Assembly: GCA_009760855.2 (NCBI GenBank) | Contig: WPIO01000001.1 | Span: 22,242,001 to 22,306,000, forward strand | Direction of reading: 5' to 3' | DNA: 64,000 nt | Source of the DNA: Cristatella mucedo | Lineage: Eukaryota > Bryozoa > Phylactolaemata > Cristatellidae | Shown: in pieces, positions 1-10,511 of the stretch | Layout of the letters: each line of letters starts with the position of its first letter | Position numbering within the stretch: the first letter of the stretch is position 1 | Notes under the pieces: model-generated | The model's database searches: none | What the model was told of the DNA's origin: nothing | The model's input: the letters and a program-made list of their open reading frames with translations, nothing else | Translations under genes and position numbers: made by a program

Positions 1-182
1 GCTGCTGCAATAATTCAAGAGTCATCTCTGACTTTTTCAAATGAGTTCATTGCAGGTAGATTGCGAATTTGTTTCTAATAACACACTTTAGATATGAATG
101 TATAGATGACGTATGTATTGATATAAACACATGTATAGATATAAATTATATAAACTGTGTTGTAATTAATTAGTATAGTGTT

Positions 183-305
183 CTAAGAGCTTAATCTCTA
201 TCCTGCCGCTTTACACAAGCATCCGGACTCAAGTCCTCGACCTCGGTCATCAAATGCATTCATTTTGACCTAGGTCATTAAATGCGAGCATGTTAACCCC
301 TGGGG
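183..305 (-). mobile_element. tRNA-SINE family 2 copy (LINE-type 3' tail), degenerate
   Basis: On the minus strand it reads as a tRNA-like head with a degraded B box (region near 225-245) and a 3' segment AAAGCGGCAGGATAGAGATT that resembles the LINE A tail. It is clearly related to the copy at 60965-61105, sharing the unusual tgcattca...ttgacc segment. Confidence 0.55.
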
Positions 306-310
306 GGAGG

Positions 311-1087
311 CAAAACGCACCGAATGCAAAATGCCGACACTTGTTGAAATTACAGTGACAGGATATAGCAATAACTATGCATCTATGTTAAATTCAGAAG
401 ACATGTTATGTTAATCATCCAGGTAGCAGGGACGAAGACTTTCAATTTTTTCATTTGGGCAAGCGCTTCAAGAGGCTGATATCACATACCGTCGTCCACC
501 AGACCTTAACGCATGCATATAATAACAGAAACAGGTCAGACAGACGGTTTATTACAATGATTTTACCTCACAGGTAGTCGAAAATAGCCAATCAGCGATG
601 TCGATCGAGCATTAACTGAATCCGAAACCAAGCCGAAATACCCACATCTCACTCCCGCCAGGCTCCTTTGGTACATATTCTACCACCGTTTCATTTGTAA
701 CCCAGAGTCTTGTTAGCACAAGGCTCTGACGTAGTATCCCCGGCACTCCGATCCGCTTAAACGTAAACTAAAACTACACTTGGCGCTCTTAGCGCCACAA
801 ACGGCGTACGCCTTACATGTGTCAGCCGCTGCAAATTTAGACTAATCAACGACCCTTCGTAGAAAGGACAGCGGCATCACTCAGCATAAGATGACCAGTA
901 GGTTGCATCGTGATTTGATATGAACTTATAAAATACCGACAATAACAATATATGTATATCGCCCTCAGAAAACTGAATCACTTCGTAAGCACTTTACAGA
1001 TGTATAGAGTGACTTTCCGAATGATTGGTGGTACCATCCAAAAGCACTAGACATAGTGTAAGCAGGTGCGTACACACGAAGAACGAA
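311..1087. other. Intergenic, nothing recognised
   Basis: No open frame above background, no clear repeat family and no RNA gene seen in this stretch. Confidence 0.5.
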
Positions 1088-1445
1088 TCACAAAGACCCG
1101 CCAAATGCTGTAATAAACAGGTGCGTTTTAAGCTTCTTTTGAAATGTTGTCATGTCAGGGGACGTTGTGACACGTTTCGGTAGTGAGTTCCATGCTTTGA
1201 AAGCATAGGAACTAAAGGCACGGCCTCCAACGGTTTTGAGGTTCGTACGAGATATGGCTAAATAATTTGAGTCAGAACAGTGGGCTGTGTGGTTCCTCAC
1301 CTGGTGGCGGTGAGTAGTTCTTATAAGTAGGCTGGAGCCAGAGAATGAAAGGACCTATTATTAAGTGACCGAACCTTGAAGTCGAAGCCCTACTCCAATC
1401 TCTTCTGTGCCACTCAGTAAGCAAATGTGTTTGAGTCTGGCTACC
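1088..1445 (-). mobile_element. L2/CR1-like LINE (family A) C-terminal RT fragment
   Basis: Minus-strand translation contains RTNLKTVGGRAFSSYAFKAWNSLP and TSPDMTTFQKKLKTHLF in pieces, the C-terminal end typical of family A ORF2. Frameshifts separate it from an upstream FKVRSLNNRSFHSLAP-like part. It lacks the 3' hairpin. Confidence 0.8.
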
Positions 1446-1454
1446 CTTCTCAAC

Positions 1455-1560
1455 CAACCATAATAAATAACAATAATAATACTTATACATTTGTAGAGCG
1501 CCCTAAGAGAACTTCTCTAACCTCTGTGATTTGTAAACTAGCCTTGCAGCCATACTCATG
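1455..1560 (-). mobile_element. LINE A 3' tail fragment
   Basis: ATT-rich run followed, on the minus strand, by the hairpin motif (agagcgccctaagagaacttc on the plus strand at about 1494-1514). It abuts the 1088-1445 fragment and may be a separate insertion. Confidence 0.55.
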
Positions 1561-1739
1561 GCCAGTTGGATTGGCTTAGTGGCTTTTTTGGTAGCTCAGC
1601 CAAAAGAGAATTACAATAATCTAGCCGAGACAGAACTAAGGATCAGCACGCAAAAATGTATGGATGCAACAGTGTCATCAAATGCTGTGACAAATGCTAA
1701 ATGCTGCGACAAAAAGATGAGATTTTTGCTTTTTTAAAT

Positions 1740-2160
1740 ATCCAGTCAGAGGATGTCGTGACTTGAGTCGGAGTGATTTCCAGGCTTTGGGAGCATAAGA
1801 ACAAAGGCCCGGTCTCCTAAGGATTTGAGGTTCGAACGAGGAGTAGCTAAATGACTTGATTCAGAAAAGTAGGTGCCTCAACTTTTGAGGAAGTAGGTCT
1901 GATAGGTAGACCGGAGCCAGAGAATGAAGGGACTTATAAGTAAGTGACATAACCTTGAAGTCAATGCGTTGCTTGACTGGGAGCCAGTGCAGGTCGGTGA
2001 GAAGTGGTCTGATGTGCCAACTTCGACGCTCACGACAGACAAGCCTAGCTGCAGAGCTTTGCAACAACTGTAAGCGTCTGATTGCATAGGCCAGTTGACC
2101 AGCAAGCAGTAAGTGACAGAATTCGAGACGGAATGTCACAAATGCATGTACTCATTTAAC
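1740..2160 (-). mobile_element. LINE A RT C-terminal fragment
   Basis: Minus frame 1861-2139 reads LAYAIRRLQLLQSSAARLVC and [17 protein letters not shown], the conserved family A region. It is interrupted from about 1860 downstream. It is a pseudogene copy. Confidence 0.85.
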
Positions 2161-2223
2161 GTAGCTACTGATGAGTTACTTTGGTCGCCGCTGCTATTTA
2201 CGAGACGACCTACTGTACTCACC

Positions 2224-2582
2224 CAGAGGCGAAGCCAGGGGGTGGCAGGGGTAGCAGCTGCCCGCCTTGGCCTGGTAGGTGGGAGCCGAGTCTGACACCC
2301 GGTAATGTAATGCATCTCTGTCTGTAACTCCACAAAGTCATAAAGACCTTATGGGTGTTACGCAGGAGAGTTCTGTATAGCGCACTCACAGCCTAAGCGG
2401 CTTTCGGTACTCATTCGGTCGTGTGGCCAGTGGCCATGGCCTGTCTGACTGGCCATTTCGGCCATTTTCGGCCAATTTTTGCTTGCCACGGGACGCCCCC
2501 AGATCCCATCTACGGTGGGGGGGGGGCTTCGCACCCCAAACCTCCTCGCCACCCTGGCGCTCCAATCGTGGCTTCGCCTCTG
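2224..2582. mobile_element. hAT-like non-autonomous element, carrying a LINE B insertion
   Basis: Ends are inverted repeats: CAGAGGCGAAGCCA at 2224-2237 and its exact complement at 2569-2582. The flanks TACTCACC (2216-2223) and TAGCCACC (2583-2590) look like an 8-bp target duplication with two changes. CAG...CTG ends with 8-bp duplications are usual for hAT. No transposase is left. Confidence 0.55.
2300..2425 (-). mobile_element. LINE B 3' end fragment
   Basis: Minus-strand match to the 3' end of LINE B at 9590-9725, including the [16 protein letters not shown] coding trace and the acacccac...ctttatgactttgtgg tail. It lies inside the hAT-like element. Confidence 0.75.
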
Positions 2583-2829
2583 TAGCCACCAAAATATGAC
2601 TCAACTATCAACTTAAGAGCTGACCACCAGATTTAGTAGGAGGGATATAAGTTCAGCTCTTGCCGATATAGCACTTAGGGTTGAACATGAAATATTTTCT
2701 ACATTCATCCTTAGCCACCCATCAGAATTAGCAAATTTCGGAAATCTCACTGGTAAATGGGCGTCTGCTACAGTAACACTACAGTTAGCAAAATCCAATT
2801 GTCTGGCAGCACGATTAAAGATATTTTGC

Positions 2830-4560
2830 CGTTGTATTTACTTCCTTTAATTGATCTCGTTGCAACGCTCACGACAGACAAGCCTAGCTGCAGAGTTTTG
2901 AACCAGCTGTAAGCGCCTGATCGCTCAGGCCGGTAGACCACCAAGCAGTGAATTACAGAAGTCGAGACGGGGTGTCACAAATACATGCACTAATTTAGAT
3001 ATGGATGGTATCCCTGTCTAAACAAGCCCAGTTTTTAGCAATGTTATGTAGCTGAAAGTAGGCAGACTTGAGTTCGTGGCTGAGGTGGATGTGGTTGTCT
3101 AATGAGAGGTCACATTGGAACAGAACACCTAGATTGTGTGCAGAACCAACAGGCGATATATGCTCGCGGAGCCGATTTTGAGCGATAATACTTCTAGTTT
3201 CAAAGTTGCACTTGGTTTTCCCATGACCAGTAAGTTGGTTTCGTCATTTAATTTGACGAAGTTTGCTGCCAGCCATCCGTGTGCGGATGTCGGCAATACA
3301 CACAGCACGTTTGTGTAGAGAACTCGAGGATTGTAAGGAATCAAAGCAAATGTAAAACTAAATGTCATTTGCATAGAAGTGAAAGCCTAGATTATGCTTG
3401 GAGATCACATCGGCAAGGAGAGTATAAACTGTGAAGGGAGTCTGACCAAGTGAATAGCCCTGAGGTACCCTTTACTTCAGTGATTCTTCGGATGATCTTT
3501 TCATGTTCACATCAACGCTCTGGAGTCTCTCACTGAGACTGAACTTAAAAGACTGTACTGCAGTGCCAGTGATGCCCAGGCCTGATGGCGGTGCCCGAGA
3601 ATGACTTGGTGATCAATAGTATCGAATGATGCTGAAAGATCATGCAAAACAAGCAGATAGACCTTACCCAAGTCTGCATTTCTGAGGTCATTGTTAACCC
3701 GAAGCAATGCTTACTCCGTGGAGTGATTTAGCTCTAAAACCAGACTGAAACTTGTTTCCTATATTTGAAGTTTCAATTTCACAGTTCAGCTGGTCTGCCA
3801 CAACTCGTTCCAGTGTCTTTGATGGGAACAGTAGAAGGGAGACTGTGCAGAAGCTGCTCAAGTCCTCTTGGTCTAGCGTTGCTTTCTTAATTAGCGGACT
3901 AACTACAGCCTTTTTAAAGGGTAGAGACATGTCCTGAGGCCAAGGACATATTTATAATGCTAGTTATGCACGGCAGCAGCAGGTTTATGCATCGTAGAAG
4001 TAGGACCGTGGGTACAGGGTTCAAAGGACTAGTAGTCTTCTTTGATTGGGAGATGACTTTCAAGATGAGGTCAGTCGTGGCTTCCTTGAATTTAGACACT
4101 GAGGTGCTGAACGGAATTGAGGTAGGGGTGTCCTGTGAGGTTGTTATTGGGGGACAGGAGTCTCCAAGGGATACTGCTACCTTAGGGATGGACTCTGACC
4201 TTGTATACCTTGCTGACAAAAAAGCTAGAGAAGCGATCAGCTAGATCGCCACATGGATCATTAGGTAAGGAACTAGTCTGGGAGCGGCTAAGGAAATGGT
4301 TGATCGTAGACATTAGCATTTTTAGATTGTGTATCTGTGATGTAACAACATTTTATAGAAACTAGACTTAGCCTTAGCTAGGACTGATCGGTAGGATCTA
4401 CAGTAGTCCTGATATGCCTGTCGAAGAATAGACAGTCCTGATCTTCTGTATATTTTTTCAAACTTGCGCTTAGTAGACCTAGCTAGTTAATGTCTACAGC
4501 AAACCGCATGCCGTCTGGGCGACGGCGCTTAGTCAGAGGTGCAAACTCGTCGAGCATACC
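2830..4560 (-). mobile_element. LINE A, most complete RT copy in the window (pseudogene)
   Basis: Read on the minus strand from 4560 to 2830 it shows, in order: the endonuclease-RT linker (KAKSSFYKMLLH; DLADRFSSFFVSKV), the RT start (VSPLIKKATLDQEDLSSF, SKTLERVVADQL), motif LLVLHDLSASFDTIDH, then FTVYTL and FHFYAND, then [14 protein letters not shown] and LVCRE. The catalytic YADD is changed to YAND and many frameshifts occur, so it is dead. There is no 3' hairpin on this copy. Confidence 0.9.
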
Positions 4561-4577
4561 TTGCTTAAGAAACCTCT

Positions 4578-4755
4578 GGTGAGCCTTAATGGCACACTAG
4601 GTAAGGCGGTTGCTTTTCACAACCATGAAGCCGAGGTCGTGGGTTCGAATCCCGCGGTGGGCGATCCTTTATTGTCGTGCAAGCGGCGGCGATAGCCGTA
4701 AAGGCTCTTCTGTCGCTATAAAAAACAGGCTGTTTAATCAGCTAGTATTTTTTTA
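4578..4755 (+). mobile_element. tRNA-derived SINE family 1
   Basis: A-box-like TGGCACACTAGG and a perfect B box GGTTCGAATCC at 4642-4652, followed by a non-tRNA body (gtaaaggctcttctgtcgct) and a 3' end AATCAGCTAGTATTTTT. Four more copies occur at 10258, 14503, 19295 and 44770, all plus strand. Confidence 0.85.
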
Positions 4756-4759
4756 TATA

Positions 4760-6238
4760 TCTTATCTTATCTGCCGCACTGTCGTTACGCTTATGACCGC
4801 ACCGATAGTGCTCGCCAGCCACTGAGACAGCTCCCATAGTGATGCCTTCCATTGCCGAAGAGTCAGCATCTTCGGGCGAAAGTCATCCCGCCGACAGAGC
4901 GTGGGCTGCTAGCAATACTACCTTGCGTTTTAAGCATTTTAAAATGTTAACTCACCATTGCATAGCTGATTTTAAAAGAGTCCGCGTCATTTCTCTGTGT
5001 CTAGGCCCATTTCATGCAAGACCTGCAGTCGTCCTTTCGTGATGCTATCGAGCGGTAACCATTTAGGCATATTGACTAAAGCGCCAAAACAAACCGGAAT
5101 ATGCCATCTCTCACTTCATGCCCCACTGCGAAGATGTAAGAGAGCTCTTATGGGGGAAATCGCTGGAAAATTGCCGAATAGATGTTCCTTAGAAAATCCC
5201 CGGCTAAATAACCAAAATCGATGGCAACCGCATGTTTTTTTTGCAGTTTTAGCCATCACAGTGCTCTAAACGAGTGACAGCTATTCCACTTTGCTGCAGT
5301 TTCGGATGAATGGATATGCTAGCTGTGCTTGGATCTCCGGCTCCGTTTGAATAATTCATGCATTGTTATTAGTGGAACAAGACTTTTGAAAAGGAGTTTA
5401 GCAATGTCTGAGGGTTTTAGGCATCTGCAGCACGGCACGTCACGTAGCGCCATCTGTCAGCTGCGCGCTAAATAGGCCAGGGATGACAACTCTGCAGCCT
5501 CGCAAGACAGCCTTTCAGAATTTGCTTAATTACAATACAATACTTGATTATTTGAATAATGATATTAGCTTTTTATGAACAAATTTAATAGTAGATAATT
5601 AATCAATGATCATATTTTGTTGCCGCTGAAGCAAGAGGTGTCCTGCCACTCCCGTGCAGCTGGCGGTAGCACTTCCGTGTTGTCCCCCTTGGCACATTAG
5701 CAAACATGGCTACAGGTAAAGTCGCTGGAAGCGCTTGTCTAACCAGAGGTCCTAATGACCTTATTTTTTCATGATGCCGAGACGATTGTGCAGACTGGCT
5801 ATTAATTAAGCGCATCTTTTTTGTATGTTCCTCCATGCGGCATAGACGGAAAGCAGGTGAGTCGGCTGCTTTGCTCCTTGTAGCTTTTGGAACGGGCACC
5901 CGCCAGGATTTAAACTGACCGGGTTACTGGCGGCTGCTATTTTTGCCGCGACGCTTAACTACTCGCTCAGTATGCTTCGCCGGGAATTTCGTAGCCAAGG
6001 GGACGGGAGCAAGCCTTGCCGCGTCGGCGAGCCTGCCTCCCGCGGCAGTCTACCATCGACTCCCGTTGTTGACTAGCTGACCCGTATTCGCTGTGCGCGC
6101 GGCGGTCCAGTCGATTTCAGAGTTCAGGATAAATCTGAAACGTATGCGAAGGAGGCGTGAGCGTCTTTTACCATTTATTTACATAGGCCATTATCTGTGT
6201 ATTATTTGCCTTTGTGCTCTCACACCCCTAGCTATCCT
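4760..6238. other. Upstream region of septin 1, possible promoter/5' exon zone
   Basis: No repeat family recognised except at the right end. Composition becomes GC-richer at about 5930-6110. Good donor-like sites are at 5715 (ACAG|gtaaag) and 5856 (GCAG|gtgagt), but the reading frames leading into them do not fit the phase 0 start of the 6705 exon. They could serve non-coding 5' exons. Confidence 0.3.
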
Positions 6239-6240
6239 CT

Positions 6241-6310
6241 TAATAATAATAATAATAATAATAATAATGCACTTGATAAAGCGCCCTCTTGAGTGCAGCA
6301 CTCTGCCTAG
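6241..6310 (-). mobile_element. LINE A 3' tail stub with (TAA)n
   Basis: A 28-bp TAA run at 6241-6268 followed by tgcacttgataaagcgccctc, the reverse complement of the LINE A 3' end. Only the hairpin arm remains. Confidence 0.75.
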
Positions 6311-6704
6311 TAGACGCCCACTCGTCCTCACTGGCCACTAACACCTGCTCGTGGCTGAATCTCGATAATAACGCCGATTGCGACCTGCTGAGATAGAGGA
6401 GAGCGTGGTGTAAGCATTTCCGTGGCATAGCTTGGCCAGGCAAGCTGACGGCCGCTCTGGTATATTTAGACTACCCAAGAGATTGTGTGCTGCCAGAAGT
6501 CTCCTGCTGCTTTCAAAATGGGTATGTTGCCCGTTCGCATCTAGACCGAAGATGGATCAGGGCAATTGGTCTCGTTCGGGAACCTTTTGCTTAGCTCACA
6601 CGCAGTTATTCCTGCACACGTACTCAACGTTCTATGTGCGATGCAGCGTTTACGATGACTAGAATTTGCTGCGACCGTTTATCCACCTCCTTTCTTGCCA
6701 ATAG

Positions 6705-6810
6705 TTTGCCAACCCCGAGACACCAGGCTACGTCGGCTTTGCAAACCTGCCAAACCAGGTTCACAGGAAGTCCGTGAAGAAAGGATTCGAATTTACATTG
6801 ATGGTCGTCG
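6705..6810 (+). CDS. Septin 1, first recognisable exon
   Basis: The acceptor is ...ccaatag and the donor is GTCG|gtgcgt. It encodes 35 residues from FANPETPG through the polybasic helix to LMVV plus the first base of the P-loop Gly codon (phase 1 exit). It is phase 0 at its start, so the preceding exon must end on a full codon. Confidence 0.93.
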
Positions 6811-9800
6811 GTGCGTACTGTGGCTTGCAGGTCCTATGCGGCTGCCAACGAAGGCTGTGCAGCTGCAGCTTTTCTTCCTTGCTCCAAACGGCCTGTCATA
6901 CAAGCCTCGAAGGGGAGGGGGCAAGCACAAGGGTGCTGGCTATGAGGGCATGCCTGTCCATGTCTTACAGATATGGACTGCGCTGCCGCATATCTTGGTC
7001 TGCACTTGATATGCGGCCTCGTCGTCAGTCCAGACAGGCGTGGCCATTTGCCATGGGGGCTGCGTTGTTTCTTTTTGTTCGGCTGCTTCCTACCCGGGCT
7101 GATACTCTAGCATCTTTTAACGTGCTTGATTAGCCAGCACAATTGCTTCATTGAATTTGCAGTCCTTTAAGGCATTGTTGAGCAGCATCGAGGACTCGAG
7201 ACGCGTGCTCCAGCTGGGGCAAGCCGGCAGGGCCACGGCTGCCACCCAGGCAGCCCTCAGGTGCTCTTCGGCTAGGCATAGCTAATGTGCTGCTCATTGC
7301 ACTCTCTTGGGTTGCCAGCTGAACCAGCTTGTTCTCGGTAATGGCCGAGGTGCTCGTGAGTCATCTGCCCCAGACTGCTCTCTCACTCATATCTCTTTCT
7401 CTCTCCAAGCTTTTGTACGGGCTTCTCTGGCCATCGCCGTGGCTTACGGATATGTACATTTTGAATGTGCTGATGCTCCCGGCCTACCATGCCTGCTGCT
7501 TCTCGAGCTTCCTGTGCATTGCTAGGTGCGTGCCTCATCTGCTGGGGTCTGCTCTGGTCGGCTTTGCCTGCCTACAAGTTGATGCCTGCCTACGGTAGCT
7601 AATATTCATGGGGCGGTCAGGTCGGATCTAGCACGACGTTTCTAGCCCGTGGAATGGAGCTGTTCCGGCTGGGATATAAGGATTGTTTGTTTACTTTTTT
7701 CTGAAACCTTTGTGTGCCACTAGGTATAACACCCCTAGCAAATAATAGCACTGCTAACCTTCTCATGTGCTTCTCTCTTGGGGTCTCCTGATTATGTTTT
7801 ATTGGATCCGTGACAGCCGCTCTTTCCTTGTGCATCTCTGGTCATCCGTCTGCATCCATACAGATTTTCTTTTCCTGCTAGCAGTGGTGCCTGTAAAATA
7901 CCGTGTCTAGCTGTGCCAACACCGTATATAGTAGTAGTGTGGATTCTGGTTTTGTGATTATGCTATGTATTGAGCATTGAGTTGCTATGTCTTTCATATA
8001 TTGGTGGCCACCTGCCATTTTGATTTTCTGTAGCAGGATGTCCTGAATATTTCACAGCACTGGGATTTTGACTGTTTATTGAAAAGTACATCCACACTTC
8101 TGCCTATCGACCACAAAGTGGCAAATGTGTTGACGTATTGGGTCATTGAACAGCTGTTAGTTTTTACTGTTTTTCTAGTTTCCAGGCTATAAACGTGTCA
8201 GGCAAATGCAGCCACATGCGCTCACGGGCAAACACAGATTTAAGATGATCGGTGCAGTCCTCGACGAACGTTTGTTATTTATTAATTTGTGCCGACACGT
8301 GGCACTTCTGAATAACTGTTTTTCAAGTAATGAGTCTCCACTATATATCCCTCTCTGCAAGACATCCAGTGGTAGAAGTAAACCCTAGGAGACCGTGCAT
8401 TTAGTTCACATGCTCCCAAAGCCTGGAACTCCCTCCCGACCTGCGTCAGAACATCCCCTGACCTGACCACATTTAAAAGGAACCTAAAAACACCTATTTA
8501 GGACAGCATTTAGTGGGTCCCTGTGATTCGTCCTTGATGTGCTTATGCGTGCTGACACTGTGCATGCTGCGACTAACCACATTTGCATGCTGACCCTGTG
8601 CATGTCACCCCTAACCATATTATTCATTTCGTTTGTTTTTTTCAAGCATGATTTTACTTACCATTCAATTGCATTTCACTTTACAGCAAATGTAAAGCGC
8701 CTAGAGAGAGATTAAGTTCTCTGAGGGCGCTTTATCAAGTGAATTATTATTATTATTATTATTATTATTACTAGGATGCGCAATGGGGTTCTAATCGGGC
8801 AACTAACAGGGCCAACCCATGGCAGTTACAAGTAAATTAGAAGAATACTTCCTGACCTACTTTGATGTATGCTTTGGATAGGTCATTGTCCTGCTGATGC
8901 ATCAATCCATCTCACAAGATACTTCTAGCAGACAGAATTCCCGTGTTTTGGATTACATTGAATAGCAAATTGTGTTCCATAATGCTTGGCATGCAATGCA
9001 GCTGGCAGAGTTAAGCTGATTCAACAGCCTCCTTGATATAGCATTAGAGAAGCTGCTCTCATCCTCATTTGCATTGGGCAGTAAAGAACTTCTTGCTGTA
9101 GGACTCGGACCCTTGGACCTAAGTCGTGGAGTGCAAGCAAATTACCCTGAGGCTAAGACAAAGTTCATACGCTGACCCACAAGGCCTGCCACGGCTTGGC
9201 TTTGCAGCAAATGTAGAGCGCCTAGGAAAGGATTGAGTTCTCTGAGGGCACTTTATCAAGTGCATTATTATTTATTATTATTATTGGCTCCTTCGTACCT
9301 AGCTGAACTGCTGCATCAGTTTCAGCCTGTTCGCACCTTCAGGTCCTGTGTGGACAATAAATTAGCTGTCCCATTCCTCCACTTAAAGACAGTTGGCGAC
9401 AGAAGCTTTAGCTCTGCAGGTCCTAGACTGTGGAACTCGCTTCCACAATTCTTACGCAATGACAACTACTCTCCAACTGCCGACTATGGCTCATCCTTTT
9501 CAGAGGTCCTGAGCTGCTACTTCCATGATACTCACTACCTCAACTGCTCTCCTGACTCTGCTATGCTTCCCACTTTCTCTTTGTTGAGTGAGACGAAGTC
9601 CGTTGGCTACCGAATGTGTACCGAAAGCCGCTTAGGCTGTGAGTGCGCTATACAAAACTCTCCTGCGTAACACCCACATGGTCTTTATGACTTTGTGGAG
9701 TTACAGACGGAGATACATGACATTACATTAAGACCCTAATGCTAACGATGCTGGTGTTCGGTAAAGAGCCTCAAATACTGATTCTGCCTCTACACTTTTT

Positions 9801-10471
9801 GAAAATAGCCTTTGTAAAGCTCCTCTACTTTTCTTCGGCTAACTTTGGTTATTTTAAAAGAGAAGCCAGTAGACCCGAGCAGTAGTTTTCAACCATCCAG
9901 TGCATTTAGTGTCGAACACGTGTCAGCAGCTTTGCGGTTTACTGCTACTAAAGATGTTTGCTGAGACAAGTTGACCACTCACATCTTACAAGCACCGTGC
10001 ATGCACTTCGATCTACCAAGGCTCAACAAGTTAGGATGCAAGTCGTGTGTGATGCACAGATCGGTACATTTTTTATTTGTAGATATGTTGCTTCCGGTTT
10101 GCATCCGGGTTAGACATGGTTTATAAATTCAAAACTTCCGATCCCATTTCTAACACGTTTGTCTCATAAAGGTCCCTAAACGAATATTCGATTGTCGGAC
10201 CAATTTAGTAAGTATTTTGTATTATTCCTCTTCCTTATCCAAACTTAAATATGCACCAGTAAGGTGGCCCCTCTTCACGACGTCGGTCTCGAGGTCGTGG
10301 ATTCGAATCCTGTGGTGGACGATCTTGTATTGCCGCTGCAAGCTGTGGTGATAGCCTTTAAGGCTCTTCTGCTGCTATACAAAAGAGGCTGATTAAATCA
10401 GCTAGTATTACTGTCATAAACAGGAACTCACACCGAATGCCTCATACATGCAATTGCTTTGTCATTGAGGT

Positions 10472-10511
<40 letters not shown>

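Noticed and set aside
4578-4660. tRNA gene with a perfect B box
   Set aside because: The same head with the same non-tRNA body and tail recurs at four other places, so this is a SINE. The A-box arm does not complete a cloverleaf.
5704-5714. ATGGCTACAG|gtaaag as the septin 1 start exon
   Set aside because: It leaves in phase 1, but the 6705 exon needs phase 0.
5835-5856. ATG...AAAGCAG|gtgagt as the septin 1 start exon
   Set aside because: Phase 1 exit again. The phase 0 frame through this donor has no ATG before an upstream stop.
9233-9670. 145-codon frame as a host gene
   Set aside because: It begins in a LINE A tail (ATT repeat) and runs into the LINE B C-terminus; a chance fusion of two elements.
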